From Prevotella sp. (lineage in GTDB: Bacteria; Bacteroidota; Bacteroidia; Bacteroidales; Bacteroidaceae), in the NCBI GenBank assembly GCA_017478085.1, contig JAFVEE010000024.1, positions 1 through 46,050 on the forward strand: a stretch of 46,050 bases of DNA, read 5' to 3'. Below are positions 25,051 to 33,616 of the stretch, piece after piece. Each line of letters begins with the position of its first letter. Positions within the stretch are counted from its first letter, which is position 1. The translations under genes and the position numbers were made by a program. The notes under the pieces are model-generated. The model was not told the origin of the DNA and searched no databases. It saw only the letters and a program-made list of their open reading frames with translations.

Positions 25051-26373
25051 CTATTCCACACGACGAATGAGCGCCACGGGCTTCTGCACCTGCACCTGAC
25101 CGGCCACGCCCCAGTCGCTGGGCAGGCGGGCCAGCTTGGTCAGCCCGTCGTCGCCCACGTAGGGATAGGACACGTAGTAGGAGTCGGTCTGGAAGCGCAC
25201 GTAGTCGTTGGTCACGAACTGGTAGACGGGTGCCTCGTGCGAGCCGTTCCACACCGTCTTCATGCCTGCCTCGGTAGTCCAGGTCAGGTTGCCTGCCGTA
25301 GAGTTCCAGGCCATCAGGTAGACGGCGTAGCGCAGCCCGTCGGCAGGATTCTCGTAGACGCCCAGCATTTGCGGGTTCAGGTGCAAACAGCCCGCGTTCT
25401 TGTCGTAGGAGAGGAAGATGTTGTACTTGGAGCTGAGCCCCACCATATCGAAGCCGCCCTTGAAGCGGTTGGCCACCAGCCTGACGGAGGGATTCAGCCG
25501 CCCGTCGAAGTAGCTGAAGTAGTACTGCCCCTCGTACTGGCTATAGGGCACGAAGAGCGAGTCGTGGGGCAGTGGGCTCAAGCTGACCAGCTGGCCGTCG
25601 GTGCTGGTCAGCGTCTGCTGTTGCTGGCTGAGCGTGAGCTGGTCGATGCGCTGCTGGCCAACGTAGAGGGGATGGTAGAAGCGCAGCCCCTGGTCGGTGA
25701 ACACGAAGAAGTGCTCCTGTGCGCGGCCCTCGGCATCGGTGTAGAGCAGTCGGCGACGGTTCAGGTCGATGGTGGCGCTGACCTGCTGCCCGCCTATGGT
25801 GCCCTGGCAACTGCTGGCGAAGTCCTCGCCCAGGGCGATGACCTTCTGCAGGTATTGTGCGGGCGGCTCGCTCAGGGGGTGCAGCGTCACGGTGTTCAGG
25901 TTGCGCTTGCCGTGCATAGAGATATAGTCGCTGGCTACGCTGTCGATGACGAACTCGAAGTCGCCGTCCTTGGCCTCATACTCCGACGATGAGGGCGTGG
26001 CGAAGAAGTGCATCAGCGTGTTGTAAGTGTCGAAGGTGAGCACCGCGCCATCGTCGCCTTGCAGCGAGTAGAAGCTGGTGACGCTCTGGCCGGGCGACAG
26101 CTCGGTGAACACCTCGGCTCGCAGCGAGTCGAAACGCACGGCGTAGGCATAGCCGCCGTAGTCCAGGTCGCGGTCGGGATAGTAGTCCATAGCCCAGCCG
26201 TAGGGTGCCTCGCGCAGCAGCTGCCAGGTGTGGTCGAGCTTGCTCTGCAGTCGGTGGGTGGCCGTCTGGTCGAAGTAGTCGTCCTGCTCGTGGGTGCACG
26301 AGGGCAGCAGCAGGGCTGCGGCCATCACGGCCACAAGCGCCGTATGGGGTGAAAAGCTCATCATATTCTTCAT
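25051..26373 (-). CDS. DUF4302 lipoprotein
   Basis: This 440-residue lipoprotein has its own conventional signal peptide (LVAVMAAALLLPSC), unlike its neighbours. The body matches DUF4302: LDHTWQLLREAPYGWAMDYY, GGYAYAVRFDSL and YDTFNTL-like segments near FDTYNTLMHFF, with a C-terminal beta domain. DUF4302 proteins regularly accompany SusC/SusD and Mx1-type metallopeptidases in Bacteroidetes. Their function is unknown, with surface substrate binding as the usual guess. The start is the ATG at 26373 or in-frame Mets just after it. It begins 27 bp after the metallopeptidase stop, with no repeat element between them. Confidence 0.85.
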   Translation of the reverse strand: MKNMMSFSPHTALVAVMAAALLLPSCTHEQDDYFDQTATHRLQSKLDHTWQLLREAPYGWAMDYYPDRDLDYGGYAYAVRFDSLRAEVFTELSPGQSVTSFYSLQGDDGAVLTFDTYNTLMHFFATPSSSEYEAKDGDFEFVIDSVASDYISMHGKRNLNTVTLHPLSEPPAQYLQKVIALGEDFASSCQGTIGGQQVSATIDLNRRRLLYTDAEGRAQEHFFVFTDQGLRFYHPLYVGQQRIDQLTLSQQQQTLTSTDGQLVSLSPLPHDSLFVPYSQYEGQYYFSYFDGRLNPSVRLVANRFKGGFDMVGLSSKYNIFLSYDKNAGCLHLNPQMLGVYENPADGLRYAVYLMAWNSTAGNLTWTTEAGMKTVWNGSHEAPVYQFVTNDYVRFQTDSYYVSYPYVGDDGLTKLARLPSDWGVAGQVQVQKPVALIRRVE

Positions 26374-26400
26374 ATTCTTTTTCGTCGTTCGTCAGGTTTC

Positions 26401-27330
26401 CTACTCAAAGAGTTCTTCGCCCAGGGCCACGCGCCCGGCGGCCACGTCGGCCTGGCGCCGCTGCAGGCAGGAGCGCATCTGGTCGATGTCAATCTTCCAC
26501 TGGGTGAGCATATAGGCACGCACCACGTCGAGCTTGGCATTGATGAGCCGCTGCCCTTCGTCGCCGGCCTCCTGCATCCACTGGGCCCACTGCTGGGGCG
26601 AGTTCACGATGTACATCGACAGCATCTCGGCAAAGTCCTCGGTGTCGCTGTGCTGCGAGTAGGCCGAGATAAAGCCACGCGTAAGGTAGCCACTGTCGAA
26701 GGGCTTGTTGCTCCAGCTGTCGGCCACGTAGCCCGTGCCGGTGATGAGCTGGAACGAGGCAGTGTACTCCTTGGTCTGGTTGAGAATGTGGGTGAACTCG
26801 TGGTGGATGGTCTTCAGGTAGTAGCTGTTCAGCTCGTCGGGGTTGTCGATGTGCTGGTCCAGTTCGTTCACGCCCGTGAGCAGTATTTTCTTGCCTCCCT
26901 CGGCTGTGCCCAGGATGAAGGTGCCGTTGTTGCGGTACTCCCACTCGCCGATGGTGAAGATCATCTTGGGGAAGTTGCGGCGGGTGAAGCCGATGCCCGC
27001 GCACTCGTCGTAGGCCTCCAGGCAGAGGTACTTCACCAGATGGGCCAGCATGATGGCCTTGTTGTAGTCGGCGGGCACGGTGTAGTAGTTCATGTCGCTC
27101 TCCTTGTCCTCGTAGCGATACAGGTAGGCAATATTGTAGGGGGCCACGTAGTTCGAGTCGAGCCAGTAGTCGAAGGGTGTCTTTGCCCGCGAGCGGTCCA
27201 GAATGATGTCCTGCCCGCTCTCTTCAGAACAGGAGACCCCCATCCAGCCTCCCCCTATAATGGGGAGGAGCAGATAGAACAATACGCTCCATTTATGCTG
27301 AAAAGACTTTCTCTTCATTTCTTTGCACAT
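26401..27330 (-). CDS. Peptidase_Mx1-type putative zinc metallopeptidase lipoprotein
   Basis: This 309-residue lipoprotein has a signal peptide encoded by repeat copy B and ending GVSC. The domain is the putative zinc-binding metallopeptidase (PF15890) common next to SusD: FDYWLDSNYVAPYNIAYLYR, then HEFTH in TIHHEFTHILNQ, then DTEDFAEMLSMYI, which could supply a third ligand. The HExxH motif is intact, so an active surface protease is plausible, though I know of no firm substrate for the family. It lies 107 bp after SusD; that gap is mostly the repeat element. Proteolytic trimming of a captured glycoprotein or peptide before SusCD uptake is inferred. Confidence 0.88.
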   Translation of the reverse strand: MCKEMKRKSFQHKWSVLFYLLLPIIGGGWMGVSCSEESGQDIILDRSRAKTPFDYWLDSNYVAPYNIAYLYRYEDKESDMNYYTVPADYNKAIMLAHLVKYLCLEAYDECAGIGFTRRNFPKMIFTIGEWEYRNNGTFILGTAEGGKKILLTGVNELDQHIDNPDELNSYYLKTIHHEFTHILNQTKEYTASFQLITGTGYVADSWSNKPFDSGYLTRGFISAYSQHSDTEDFAEMLSMYIVNSPQQWAQWMQEAGDEGQRLINAKLDVVRAYMLTQWKIDIDQMRSCLQRRQADVAAGRVALGEELFE

Positions 27331-27436
27331 TATTATATTCTATAAATCATTGAATCTTACTCTATACTTCCCTCCCTCACAGGGAAAGGCTACGGGTAGG
27401 CGAGCGAAGCTCGGGAATGGGGCAAGGGGGTGGGTC
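27235..27436 (-). repeat. Signal-peptide repeat element, copy B (long form)
   Basis: It runs from one base after the SusD stop (GGACCCACCCCC on the minus strand) to the signal-peptide end of the metallopeptidase gene. The coding part is almost identical to copies A and C over the KRKSFQHKWS region. It contains the ~31-bp insert with the small palindrome GAGCGAAGCTC, shared with copy C. Confidence 0.8.
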
Positions 27437-27437
27437 C

Positions 27438-29117
27438 CTATCTCGGGTTCGGCACCATACCCGCCTGGCGGGTCTTCAGGGGCAGCTGGGTGGCACGGCG
27501 CAGGTCGGTGGCGGTGAGCAGATCGGTCTGCCGGGTGGGGTTGCCTGCGGCATCCATCACGCGGCGTTTCACCTCTATGCCGTAGCGCTTCACGTCGAAC
27601 CAGCGCAGCCCCATCTGCAGCGTTTCGATGCGCCGGAAGCCCAGCACGCACTGCAGCATGCACTCGCGCAGGCCACCCTCGGGGCCAATGTCGAAGGCGG
27701 GGTGCAGGTGCTTCTTCACCGTGCCGCGCAGGCCCTGCGGGTCGGCCTCGGTCACTTCATAGCTGTAGGGAGTCTGAGCATAGAAGCGCTGAATGGTGTC
27801 GGGCGTCAGCGTGAGGTTCACCTCGCTGGCTTTCAGTATGTTGTTCATCCACAGGTTCAGGTCGGCTGCGGCATCGTCGTAGCGCCCCAGCATGGTGAGC
27901 GCCTCGGCACGGTTCAGCAGGCACTCGTCGGCGGTGAGCACGGGGAACACGGTGTGGTAGTAGCCCGTGCCTGCCACGGCATCGGTGAACTCGAAGAGGT
28001 AGGGCAGTTTCCAGAAGATGGTCTTGTCCATATTGGTGGCCGAGTAGACCTTCATATTAGAGTAGTACACGTTGATGCCGCTCTTGTTCTGCGGCCCGCC
28101 CCAGATGTTGACGGCATTGCCGTCTTCCTGCGTGGCCAGGTAGTTGCCGTGGGCATAGCGCGAGTAGACGCTATAGGGGCCGAAGGCAAGACCCATCTTT
28201 GAGTAGCCCGTCATAAGCAGCAGGTTGCAGTTGAGCGAGGCATCGATGTAGTGCTGGGTGATGGCCGTGACCTGCTGGGTGAGCGAGGCCACATACTGCC
28301 AGTCGCGCAGCAGCGACTGGGGCTGGCTGCCCAGGCACAGGTCGGCATACTGGCGGGCTTTCTCCCACTGCTCGTAGAACAGGTAGAAGCGGCAGGCGAA
28401 GGCGTAGGCGGCCTGGGGGTTGAAGTGGTACTTGGGCACAGTCATATAGGTGTCGCCCACGAAGGGCAGGGCGGCCTGCAGGTCCTGGTCTATGAGCTGG
28501 TAGACCTGTGCCACGGTGCCCCGCTCGTAGGTCTGGCCCACCACGGTCTCGGGCCGGGTTACGTAGGGTATGCCCAGATCGGTGGCAGCGGTGGCCGGAT
28601 GATAGTGCTGGCAGAAGATGTTCACCAGAATGAAGTGGTGGTAGGCACGGCACATCAGTGCCTCGGCGCGGGCCTGGCGCAAGGCAGTAGAAAGGGTGCC
28701 CTGCTGCTCTTGCAGCGCGTCGATGGCCTCAAGGGCGTGGTTGGCGTGGGCGATGGCCGAATAGCAGCCCTCCCAGACGCGTTCGGGCGACTCGTTGTCG
28801 GCCTCGGTCACGTCTTGCCAGCCAAACACCTGCTCAATGAAGCGGTCGCTGTTGGGGTTGTTGGCGCCGTAGTCGTCGACGTTGTCGCTCATAAACTCGG
28901 TGATGAGCTGGAACGATGCCGTGGTGTAGGCGTAGGTCAGCATCTTCTCTATATTGTCCTCGGTGTTCAGCTCGGCCCGGTTGTCGGGCAGGGTGTCAAG
29001 GTAGTTGTCGCAGCTGGTGAAGACCCCCACCCAGCCTCCCCCTATGATGGGGAGGAGAAGATAGACCAATATGCTCCATTTATGCTGAAAAGACTTTCTC
29101 TTCATCTCTGTGTACAT
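27438..29117 (-). CDS. SusD/RagB family outer-membrane lipoprotein
   Basis: This 559-residue protein has a signal peptide encoded by repeat copy C and ending FTSC. The mature part begins DNYLDTLPDNRAELNTEDN, with TPR-like helices (ARAEALMCRAYHHFILVNIF, NPQAAYAFACRFYLFYEQW) and the usual SusD end (LRWFDVKRYGIEVKRRV, ATQLPL). SusD proteins form the lid over the SusC transporter and bind the substrate at the cell surface. It starts at 29117 or the in-frame ATG at 29105. It lies directly downstream of SusC, with the repeat element filling the gap. Confidence 0.93.
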   Translation of the reverse strand: MYTEMKRKSFQHKWSILVYLLLPIIGGGWVGVFTSCDNYLDTLPDNRAELNTEDNIEKMLTYAYTTASFQLITEFMSDNVDDYGANNPNSDRFIEQVFGWQDVTEADNESPERVWEGCYSAIAHANHALEAIDALQEQQGTLSTALRQARAEALMCRAYHHFILVNIFCQHYHPATAATDLGIPYVTRPETVVGQTYERGTVAQVYQLIDQDLQAALPFVGDTYMTVPKYHFNPQAAYAFACRFYLFYEQWEKARQYADLCLGSQPQSLLRDWQYVASLTQQVTAITQHYIDASLNCNLLLMTGYSKMGLAFGPYSVYSRYAHGNYLATQEDGNAVNIWGGPQNKSGINVYYSNMKVYSATNMDKTIFWKLPYLFEFTDAVAGTGYYHTVFPVLTADECLLNRAEALTMLGRYDDAAADLNLWMNNILKASEVNLTLTPDTIQRFYAQTPYSYEVTEADPQGLRGTVKKHLHPAFDIGPEGGLRECMLQCVLGFRRIETLQMGLRWFDVKRYGIEVKRRVMDAAGNPTRQTDLLTATDLRRATQLPLKTRQAGMVPNPR

Positions 29118-29225
29118 TATTTATATCTTATAAATCCATTTAATCTTACTATCAGCTCCCCTCCCTCTGAGGGAAAGGCTACGGGTAGGCGAGCGAAGCT
29201 CGGGAATGGGGTGAGGTGGTGGGTC
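29022..29225 (-). repeat. Signal-peptide repeat element, copy C (long form)
   Basis: On the minus strand it begins AGACCCACC immediately after the SusC stop and ends GGGTGGGGGTC at the SusD lipoprotein signal. It carries the same ~31-bp insert with GAGCGAAGCTC as copy B, the same AT-rich spacer, and the same signal-peptide codons. Differences from copies A and B are a few substitutions. Confidence 0.8.
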
Positions 29226-32200
29226 TTACAGCCCCAGCCTCAGCGTGAGCGTGAACTGCTTGGGCATGGGCACGGCCACGCCGCCGCTGTTGGTAAACTC
29301 GGGGTCCTGCCCGTTCAGCTTCTTGTCGGCGTAGATGAGCAGCAGGTTGGTGGCCTGCAGCTTGAGCGACAGGTTGCTCAGGTGCAGATGGCCGATGAGC
29401 TGCTTGGGGAAGTCGTAGCCCAGCGACACCTCCTTCAGCCTCACGAAATCGCCCCGCGCTATGCGGGCATCGCTATAGTTGTAGGCGTTGTAGGCCCAGG
29501 ACAGGTGCTGGTCGTTGCGGTTCTGGCGGGTCGAGGCTATGACGGGAATGTCGGTGAGCAGCTCGTCGCCAGCCACCACCCAGCGGTTCTTGAACTCCTT
29601 GGGCATGGCCGTGAGGTCGGTGTAGCGGGCGCGGAACACGGGGTCCAGGCGCACCACATTGCCAAAGCTATAGGTAATAAACACGTTGAACGTGAGGCCG
29701 CGCCAGGTGAGCACATTGCCCAGGGAGCCGACATCGGTAGGGTCTACCGAGCCGCTGTACTTCAGAAACGAGAGCTTCTCGGGGTCGCTGGTCTGGAAAT
29801 AGATGCCCGTCGTGGTCACATTGCCGTCCTGGTCGAGGAAGGTGGGCAGGCCCTCGTTGTTCAGCCCCATAAAAGGAATGCTGAAGAGCGAGCGCACGGG
29901 GTAGCCCTCCTGGGCGAAGCCACTGCCCGAAACGAGGTCGATGACGCGCTCGGAGGTCTTCAGGTCGGTCACCTCGTTGTGAGTGTGCGAGTAGATGAGG
30001 TTGGTAGTCCAGCTGAAGTCCTTCTGCTTGATGTTCTGCGTGGTAAGGCTCAGCTCTATGCCGTTGGAGCGCATCGACGCGATGTTGCCAAAGCGGTCCA
30101 TGTCGCCACCGGCTCCCTGGGTGCGTGCCAGGCCTATGAGGTCGTAGTTGTTGCGCACGTACCAGTCGGCGGCCAGCGAGATGCGGTTGTTCAGGAAGCC
30201 CGCCTCCAGCCCGATGTTCAGTTCGTGCTTCTTCTCGTAGGTCAGGTCTTCGTTCTGCAGTTCACTGATGTAGAGGCCCGTCTCCTTGATGTCGGCCAGA
30301 GGGCGCCAGGGCTTGCCGCTCTTGATGACGACCAGCGAGTTGGTGACGTTCGACGGGCCGCGGTCGGCGGTGAGCGAGTAGCTGGCCTTCAGCGTGAGGT
30401 GGCTCAGTGCGGGCTGCAGCTTGGAGAACCAAGGCTCTTCGTGCACATTCCAGGCTGCCGACACGTTCCACGTGGGCAGCCATCGGGCCGAGCGGCTCTT
30501 GCCCAGCTTGTTGGTGCCCTCATAGCGCAGGGTGGCATTGAGCGTGTAGCGGCTGCGCCAGGAATAGGTGGCGTTGCCGAAGAAGGCTGCCGAGCGCTCC
30601 TGCGTCTTGTAGAGGTTGTAGTAGTCGGTGTTTTCCTCGGCCCCACGCTTGAACACCTCATAGGCGTAGGCGGGAATCTCGCCCACCGAGTACTGCATGC
30701 CCCAGCCCCGGAACCACGTGCGCTGGCGGTCTACGGCATTGGTCTCCATACCACCGTAGAGGTTCAGGATATGCTGGTCATTGTACACATCGTTGTATTG
30801 TGCCGACGCGCGGAAGTCGTAGCCGAACATACGGTTGTCTGTGCGCTCGTAGATGCCGCCGTAGGGCAGCACCGAGATGGGCAGGGCGTAGATGTTGTCG
30901 GGATCGGTGTAGAGGTAGCGGTTGGCATTGCGTATGGTCGAGGTGCCCATGGCGCGGTAGGCCTGCGCCTGATTGCTGTCGTCGAGGATGTTGTGCTCCT
31001 GCGAGGTCGACGAATACTTGATGGCACCCAGGACGGTCAGCTCTACTTTCTTCACAGGCTTGTAGGAGAGCGAGCCATGCAGACGGAAGTCGGTGACGTT
31101 CAGCTCGATATAGTTGTTGTCGAGCTCCTGGAAGATGTTGAACGGGGCGTAGTTGCGGGTATAGAACTCGTTGGGGTCGAGCGTCCGGCTGGTGTTCAGC
31201 GCGTAGGAGTAGGGGTTGATGTCGAACGAGCGGTTCACCTCGCCACTCACGGGGTCGGTCTGGCGCGAGAGCGTGCCGGGAGCCGTCTGCTTGCGGTAGC
31301 TGGCGTTCGAGATGACGTTGGCCGTGAGGTTGCTCAGAATGCGGTAGGTGGTGTTCAGGTTGGCCGTGTAGCGCTGCACCTCGCTCTGGCGGGTCCAGCC
31401 AGGGTCGCTCATAATCGAGGCCGACACGTAGTTCTGCACCTTCTCGGTGCCACTCGACACGCTGATGCTGTGGGTGTGCTGTATGGCGTTGGAGAAGAGC
31501 AGGTCGAACCAGTCGGTATTGCGGCTCTGTGCCTGCCGCAGGTACTGGTTCTTGGCCTCCCAGGTGTTCTCAAGGGCAAACTGGTTGGTCTGCTCGTCGT
31601 ACTCAGACAGCAGCTGGTACATTTTGCCGTAGACGCCGCTCTCGCTGGCATTGGCCGTCGAGGCATAGTTCAGGTAGCCCTTCTGCTCCAGTTCCTGATA
31701 GACACCCATCTGGTCCCATGAGTTCATAATGTTGAACTCTCTGTAGGAGGGCTTCAGGCGCATGGTGTACTCGCCGGTGTAGCTGATGTGGGCCTGTCCG
31801 GCCTTGCCTTTCTTGGTGGTCACCACGATGACGCCCGCCATTGCGCGCGCACCATATATAGAGGTGGCCGAGCCGTCCTTCAGAATCTCGAACGATTCGA
31901 TGTCGTCAGAGTTCAGCCCCGCAATGGCCGAGGAGATCAGGGTGTTGGCATCGCCGCTCGACAGCTCGTCGGCCGATACGTCGACCACGTCTTCCATAAT
32001 CACGCCGTCGACCACCCAAAGGGGCTTGCTGCTGCCGTAGATAGAAGTGGCACCACGCACGCGGATCTTGGGTGCCGTGCCAAAGGTGCCGCTCACGTTC
32101 TGTACCGACACGCCGGCAGCGCGGCCTTCCAAAGAGCGCGAAATGTCGGCCATACCGTCGATCTTGGTGCCCTCGGCATCGATCTTGGCCGACGAGCCGG

Positions 32201-32813
32201 TGAACAGGCGCTTGTCTACCTTCTGCATACCTGTCACCACCACCTCGTTGAGCACGGTGTTCTCGTGCAGGGTGATGCGCATCGTGGGCTTTGGCGTGAG
32301 CGTCTGCGTCTCCATGCCCAGATAGCTCACCACCAGCTTCTTGCCTTGTGGTACGTGAATCTTGAACTGCCCGTTCAGATTGGTTGTGGTACCGGTCTTG
32401 GTGCCTTGAACGATGACGGTGGCGCCTAACAGCGGCTCGCCATTCTGATCGACCACGGTGCCCTGGACGGTGCGCCCTTCCTTAGGGACTTTGCCGGCAC
32501 GGGTCACGGTGATAAACTGCTTGTCGATGGTGAACTCCAGGGGATGTGGGCCGATGATTTGCGACATGGCTTCGCCAATATCGGTGGTGCGCAGATTGAG
32601 GGTGGCGGTCATTCCGCTCACGTCTTCGGCCACATACATCACCTTGTAGCTGGTCTGGTGCTCCAGTTGGCGGAAAACACTGGCCAATGGCTCTTGACTT
32701 GCTTTAACCACAATCTCGGGTGAGGACTCTTGCGCACTGGCGGGAGAAGCCAGTAGCAAGATCCAGGCCAAAACGGTTACAAACCGGGCAATTTGTGAGG
32801 ATGGCTGGTGCAT
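29226..32813 (-). CDS. SusC/RagA TonB-dependent transporter with STN domain
   Basis: This 1195-residue protein has a signal peptide (VTVLAWILLLASPASA), then an STN domain at about 32-100 (ASQEPLASVFRQLEHQTSYK). A carboxypeptidase-regulatory-like domain follows (GTVVDQNGEPLLGATVIVQG, about 118), then a plug with the SusC-type motif (NEVVVTGMQKVDK, IRVRGATSIYGSSKPLWVVD, ILKDGSATSIYGARAMAGVI) and a 22-strand barrel ending FTLTLRLGL. It imports a substrate across the outer membrane with TonB energy. The STN domain marks it as a signalling transporter that can act on a FecR anti-sigma factor. It is the first gene of a seven-gene operon. Substrate unknown; the protease and adhesin neighbours favour a protein or glycoprotein. 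Confidence 0.94.
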   Translation of the reverse strand: MHQPSSQIARFVTVLAWILLLASPASAQESSPEIVVKASQEPLASVFRQLEHQTSYKVMYVAEDVSGMTATLNLRTTDIGEAMSQIIGPHPLEFTIDKQFITVTRAGKVPKEGRTVQGTVVDQNGEPLLGATVIVQGTKTGTTTNLNGQFKIHVPQGKKLVVSYLGMETQTLTPKPTMRITLHENTVLNEVVVTGMQKVDKRLFTGSSAKIDAEGTKIDGMADISRSLEGRAAGVSVQNVSGTFGTAPKIRVRGATSIYGSSKPLWVVDGVIMEDVVDVSADELSSGDANTLISSAIAGLNSDDIESFEILKDGSATSIYGARAMAGVIVVTTKKGKAGQAHISYTGEYTMRLKPSYREFNIMNSWDQMGVYQELEQKGYLNYASTANASESGVYGKMYQLLSEYDEQTNQFALENTWEAKNQYLRQAQSRNTDWFDLLFSNAIQHTHSISVSSGTEKVQNYVSASIMSDPGWTRQSEVQRYTANLNTTYRILSNLTANVISNASYRKQTAPGTLSRQTDPVSGEVNRSFDINPYSYALNTSRTLDPNEFYTRNYAPFNIFQELDNNYIELNVTDFRLHGSLSYKPVKKVELTVLGAIKYSSTSQEHNILDDSNQAQAYRAMGTSTIRNANRYLYTDPDNIYALPISVLPYGGIYERTDNRMFGYDFRASAQYNDVYNDQHILNLYGGMETNAVDRQRTWFRGWGMQYSVGEIPAYAYEVFKRGAEENTDYYNLYKTQERSAAFFGNATYSWRSRYTLNATLRYEGTNKLGKSRSARWLPTWNVSAAWNVHEEPWFSKLQPALSHLTLKASYSLTADRGPSNVTNSLVVIKSGKPWRPLADIKETGLYISELQNEDLTYEKKHELNIGLEAGFLNNRISLAADWYVRNNYDLIGLARTQGAGGDMDRFGNIASMRSNGIELSLTTQNIKQKDFSWTTNLIYSHTHNEVTDLKTSERVIDLVSGSGFAQEGYPVRSLFSIPFMGLNNEGLPTFLDQDGNVTTTGIYFQTSDPEKLSFLKYSGSVDPTDVGSLGNVLTWRGLTFNVFITYSFGNVVRLDPVFRARYTDLTAMPKEFKNRWVVAGDELLTDIPVIASTRQNRNDQHLSWAYNAYNYSDARIARGDFVRLKEVSLGYDFPKQLIGHLHLSNLSLKLQATNLLLIYADKKLNGQDPEFTNSGGVAVPMPKQFTLTLRLGL

Positions 32814-32938
32814 TGTTTGAATATATTTTATTAATATATCGTAAATCTATGCAAATTGGACACCCCCAAAATCTCGATTTTTGTGTCAAACTATTACTTT
32901 TTTACGGAAAAAACTGCTATTTTATGAATGTTTATTCG

Positions 32939-32946
32939 TAATTTTG
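32939..32946 (+). promoter_or_regulatory. -7 box (TAATTTTG) of the LOG gene
   Basis: TAATTTTGC matches TAnnTTTG and lies 23 bp before the ATG at 32970. The rest of the 32814-32969 gap is AT-rich and must also hold the SusC promoter. The best minus-strand candidate there is TAGATTTA near 32847-32854, a weak match that would suit an alternative sigma factor. Confidence 0.6.
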
Positions 32947-32969
32947 CACCAAATTAATATTTCAGCAGT

Positions 32970-33506
32970 ATGAAACTATGTGTTTTTTGTTCGGCTAACC
33001 AGCAGATAGACCCCGATTTCTTCGATTTGACGAAGCAACTGGGCGTGTGGGCGGCCGGGAATGGTCATACCATTGTGTTCGGCGGCCACGACGCCGGACT
33101 GATGCACTCGGTGAGCAAGGCCGCCAAGCAGGCGGGTGGCAGGGTGATCGGGGTGGTGCCCCGCGTGATTGAGGAGATGGGAAGGCTGAGCCCGTGGCTC
33201 GACGTGCACATTCCCACCGAAGACCTGACCGACCGCAAGTCGCTGATGATGGCGCAGAGCGATGCCTTCATCGTGCTGCCCGGCGGCATCGGCACGCTCG
33301 ACGAGCTGTTCACCGTGGCCTCGGCCGCCACGCTGGGCTACCACCACAAGCCCATCATTCTTTATAATATGAAGGGGTTCTGGGATTCGCTCATTGCCTG
33401 TCTCGACGATTTGCACACAAAGGGCGTCACCCGCAAGGACTGGCACAGCTACATAAAAATAGCCACCTCGCTGGGCGAAGTGGCTCTCCTGATAGGTGAG
33501 GAATAG
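32970..33506 (+). CDS. LOG family nucleotide 5'-monophosphate phosphoribohydrolase-like protein
   Basis: This 178-residue protein belongs to the LOG/TIGR00730 family: VCFC-like start (KLCVFCSANQQIDPDFFD), VFGGHDAGLMHSVSKAA, and the signature PGGIGTLDELFTV. Known LOG proteins release the base from nucleoside monophosphates (cytokinin activation in plants, and nucleotide salvage or turnover in bacteria). The nucleotide motif reads GGHDAGLM instead of the usual GGGxxGLMG, a variant of the glycine-rich loop worth noting. It stands alone behind its own promoter, divergent from SusC, and ends at a 22-bp repeat array shared with the convergent FprA gene. Confidence 0.9.
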   Translation: MKLCVFCSANQQIDPDFFDLTKQLGVWAAGNGHTIVFGGHDAGLMHSVSKAAKQAGGRVIGVVPRVIEEMGRLSPWLDVHIPTEDLTDRKSLMMAQSDAFIVLPGGIGTLDELFTVASAATLGYHHKPIILYNMKGFWDSLIACLDDLHTKGVTRKDWHSYIKIATSLGEVALLIGEE

Positions 33507-33518
33507 TGCGGGCTTTTC

Positions 33519-33606
33519 AAACCAGTGCTTAATTAGCACGCAACGGAGCCTGAATTGGCACGCAACGGAGGCTGAATTGATTTGCAATCGATGCTCCGTT
33601 AAGAGG
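33519..33606. repeat. 22-bp repeat array between LOG and FprA genes
   Basis: Four units of exactly 22 bp (starting 33519, 33541, 33563, 33585) share CAACGGAGSCTGAATTG-like cores; the first and last are degenerate. CAACGGAG in unit 2 or 3 can pair with CTCCGTT in the last unit. The array sits between convergent genes, so it may act as a bidirectional terminator. It is the same family as the array at 44285. Confidence 0.7.
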
Positions 33607-33616
33607 TAATTCAGTA

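Noticed and set aside
28251-31721. A 1156-residue plus-strand frame opposite SusD and SusC
   Set aside because: Antisense artefact of codon bias: it crosses two real genes and the intergenic repeat and shows no family motif.
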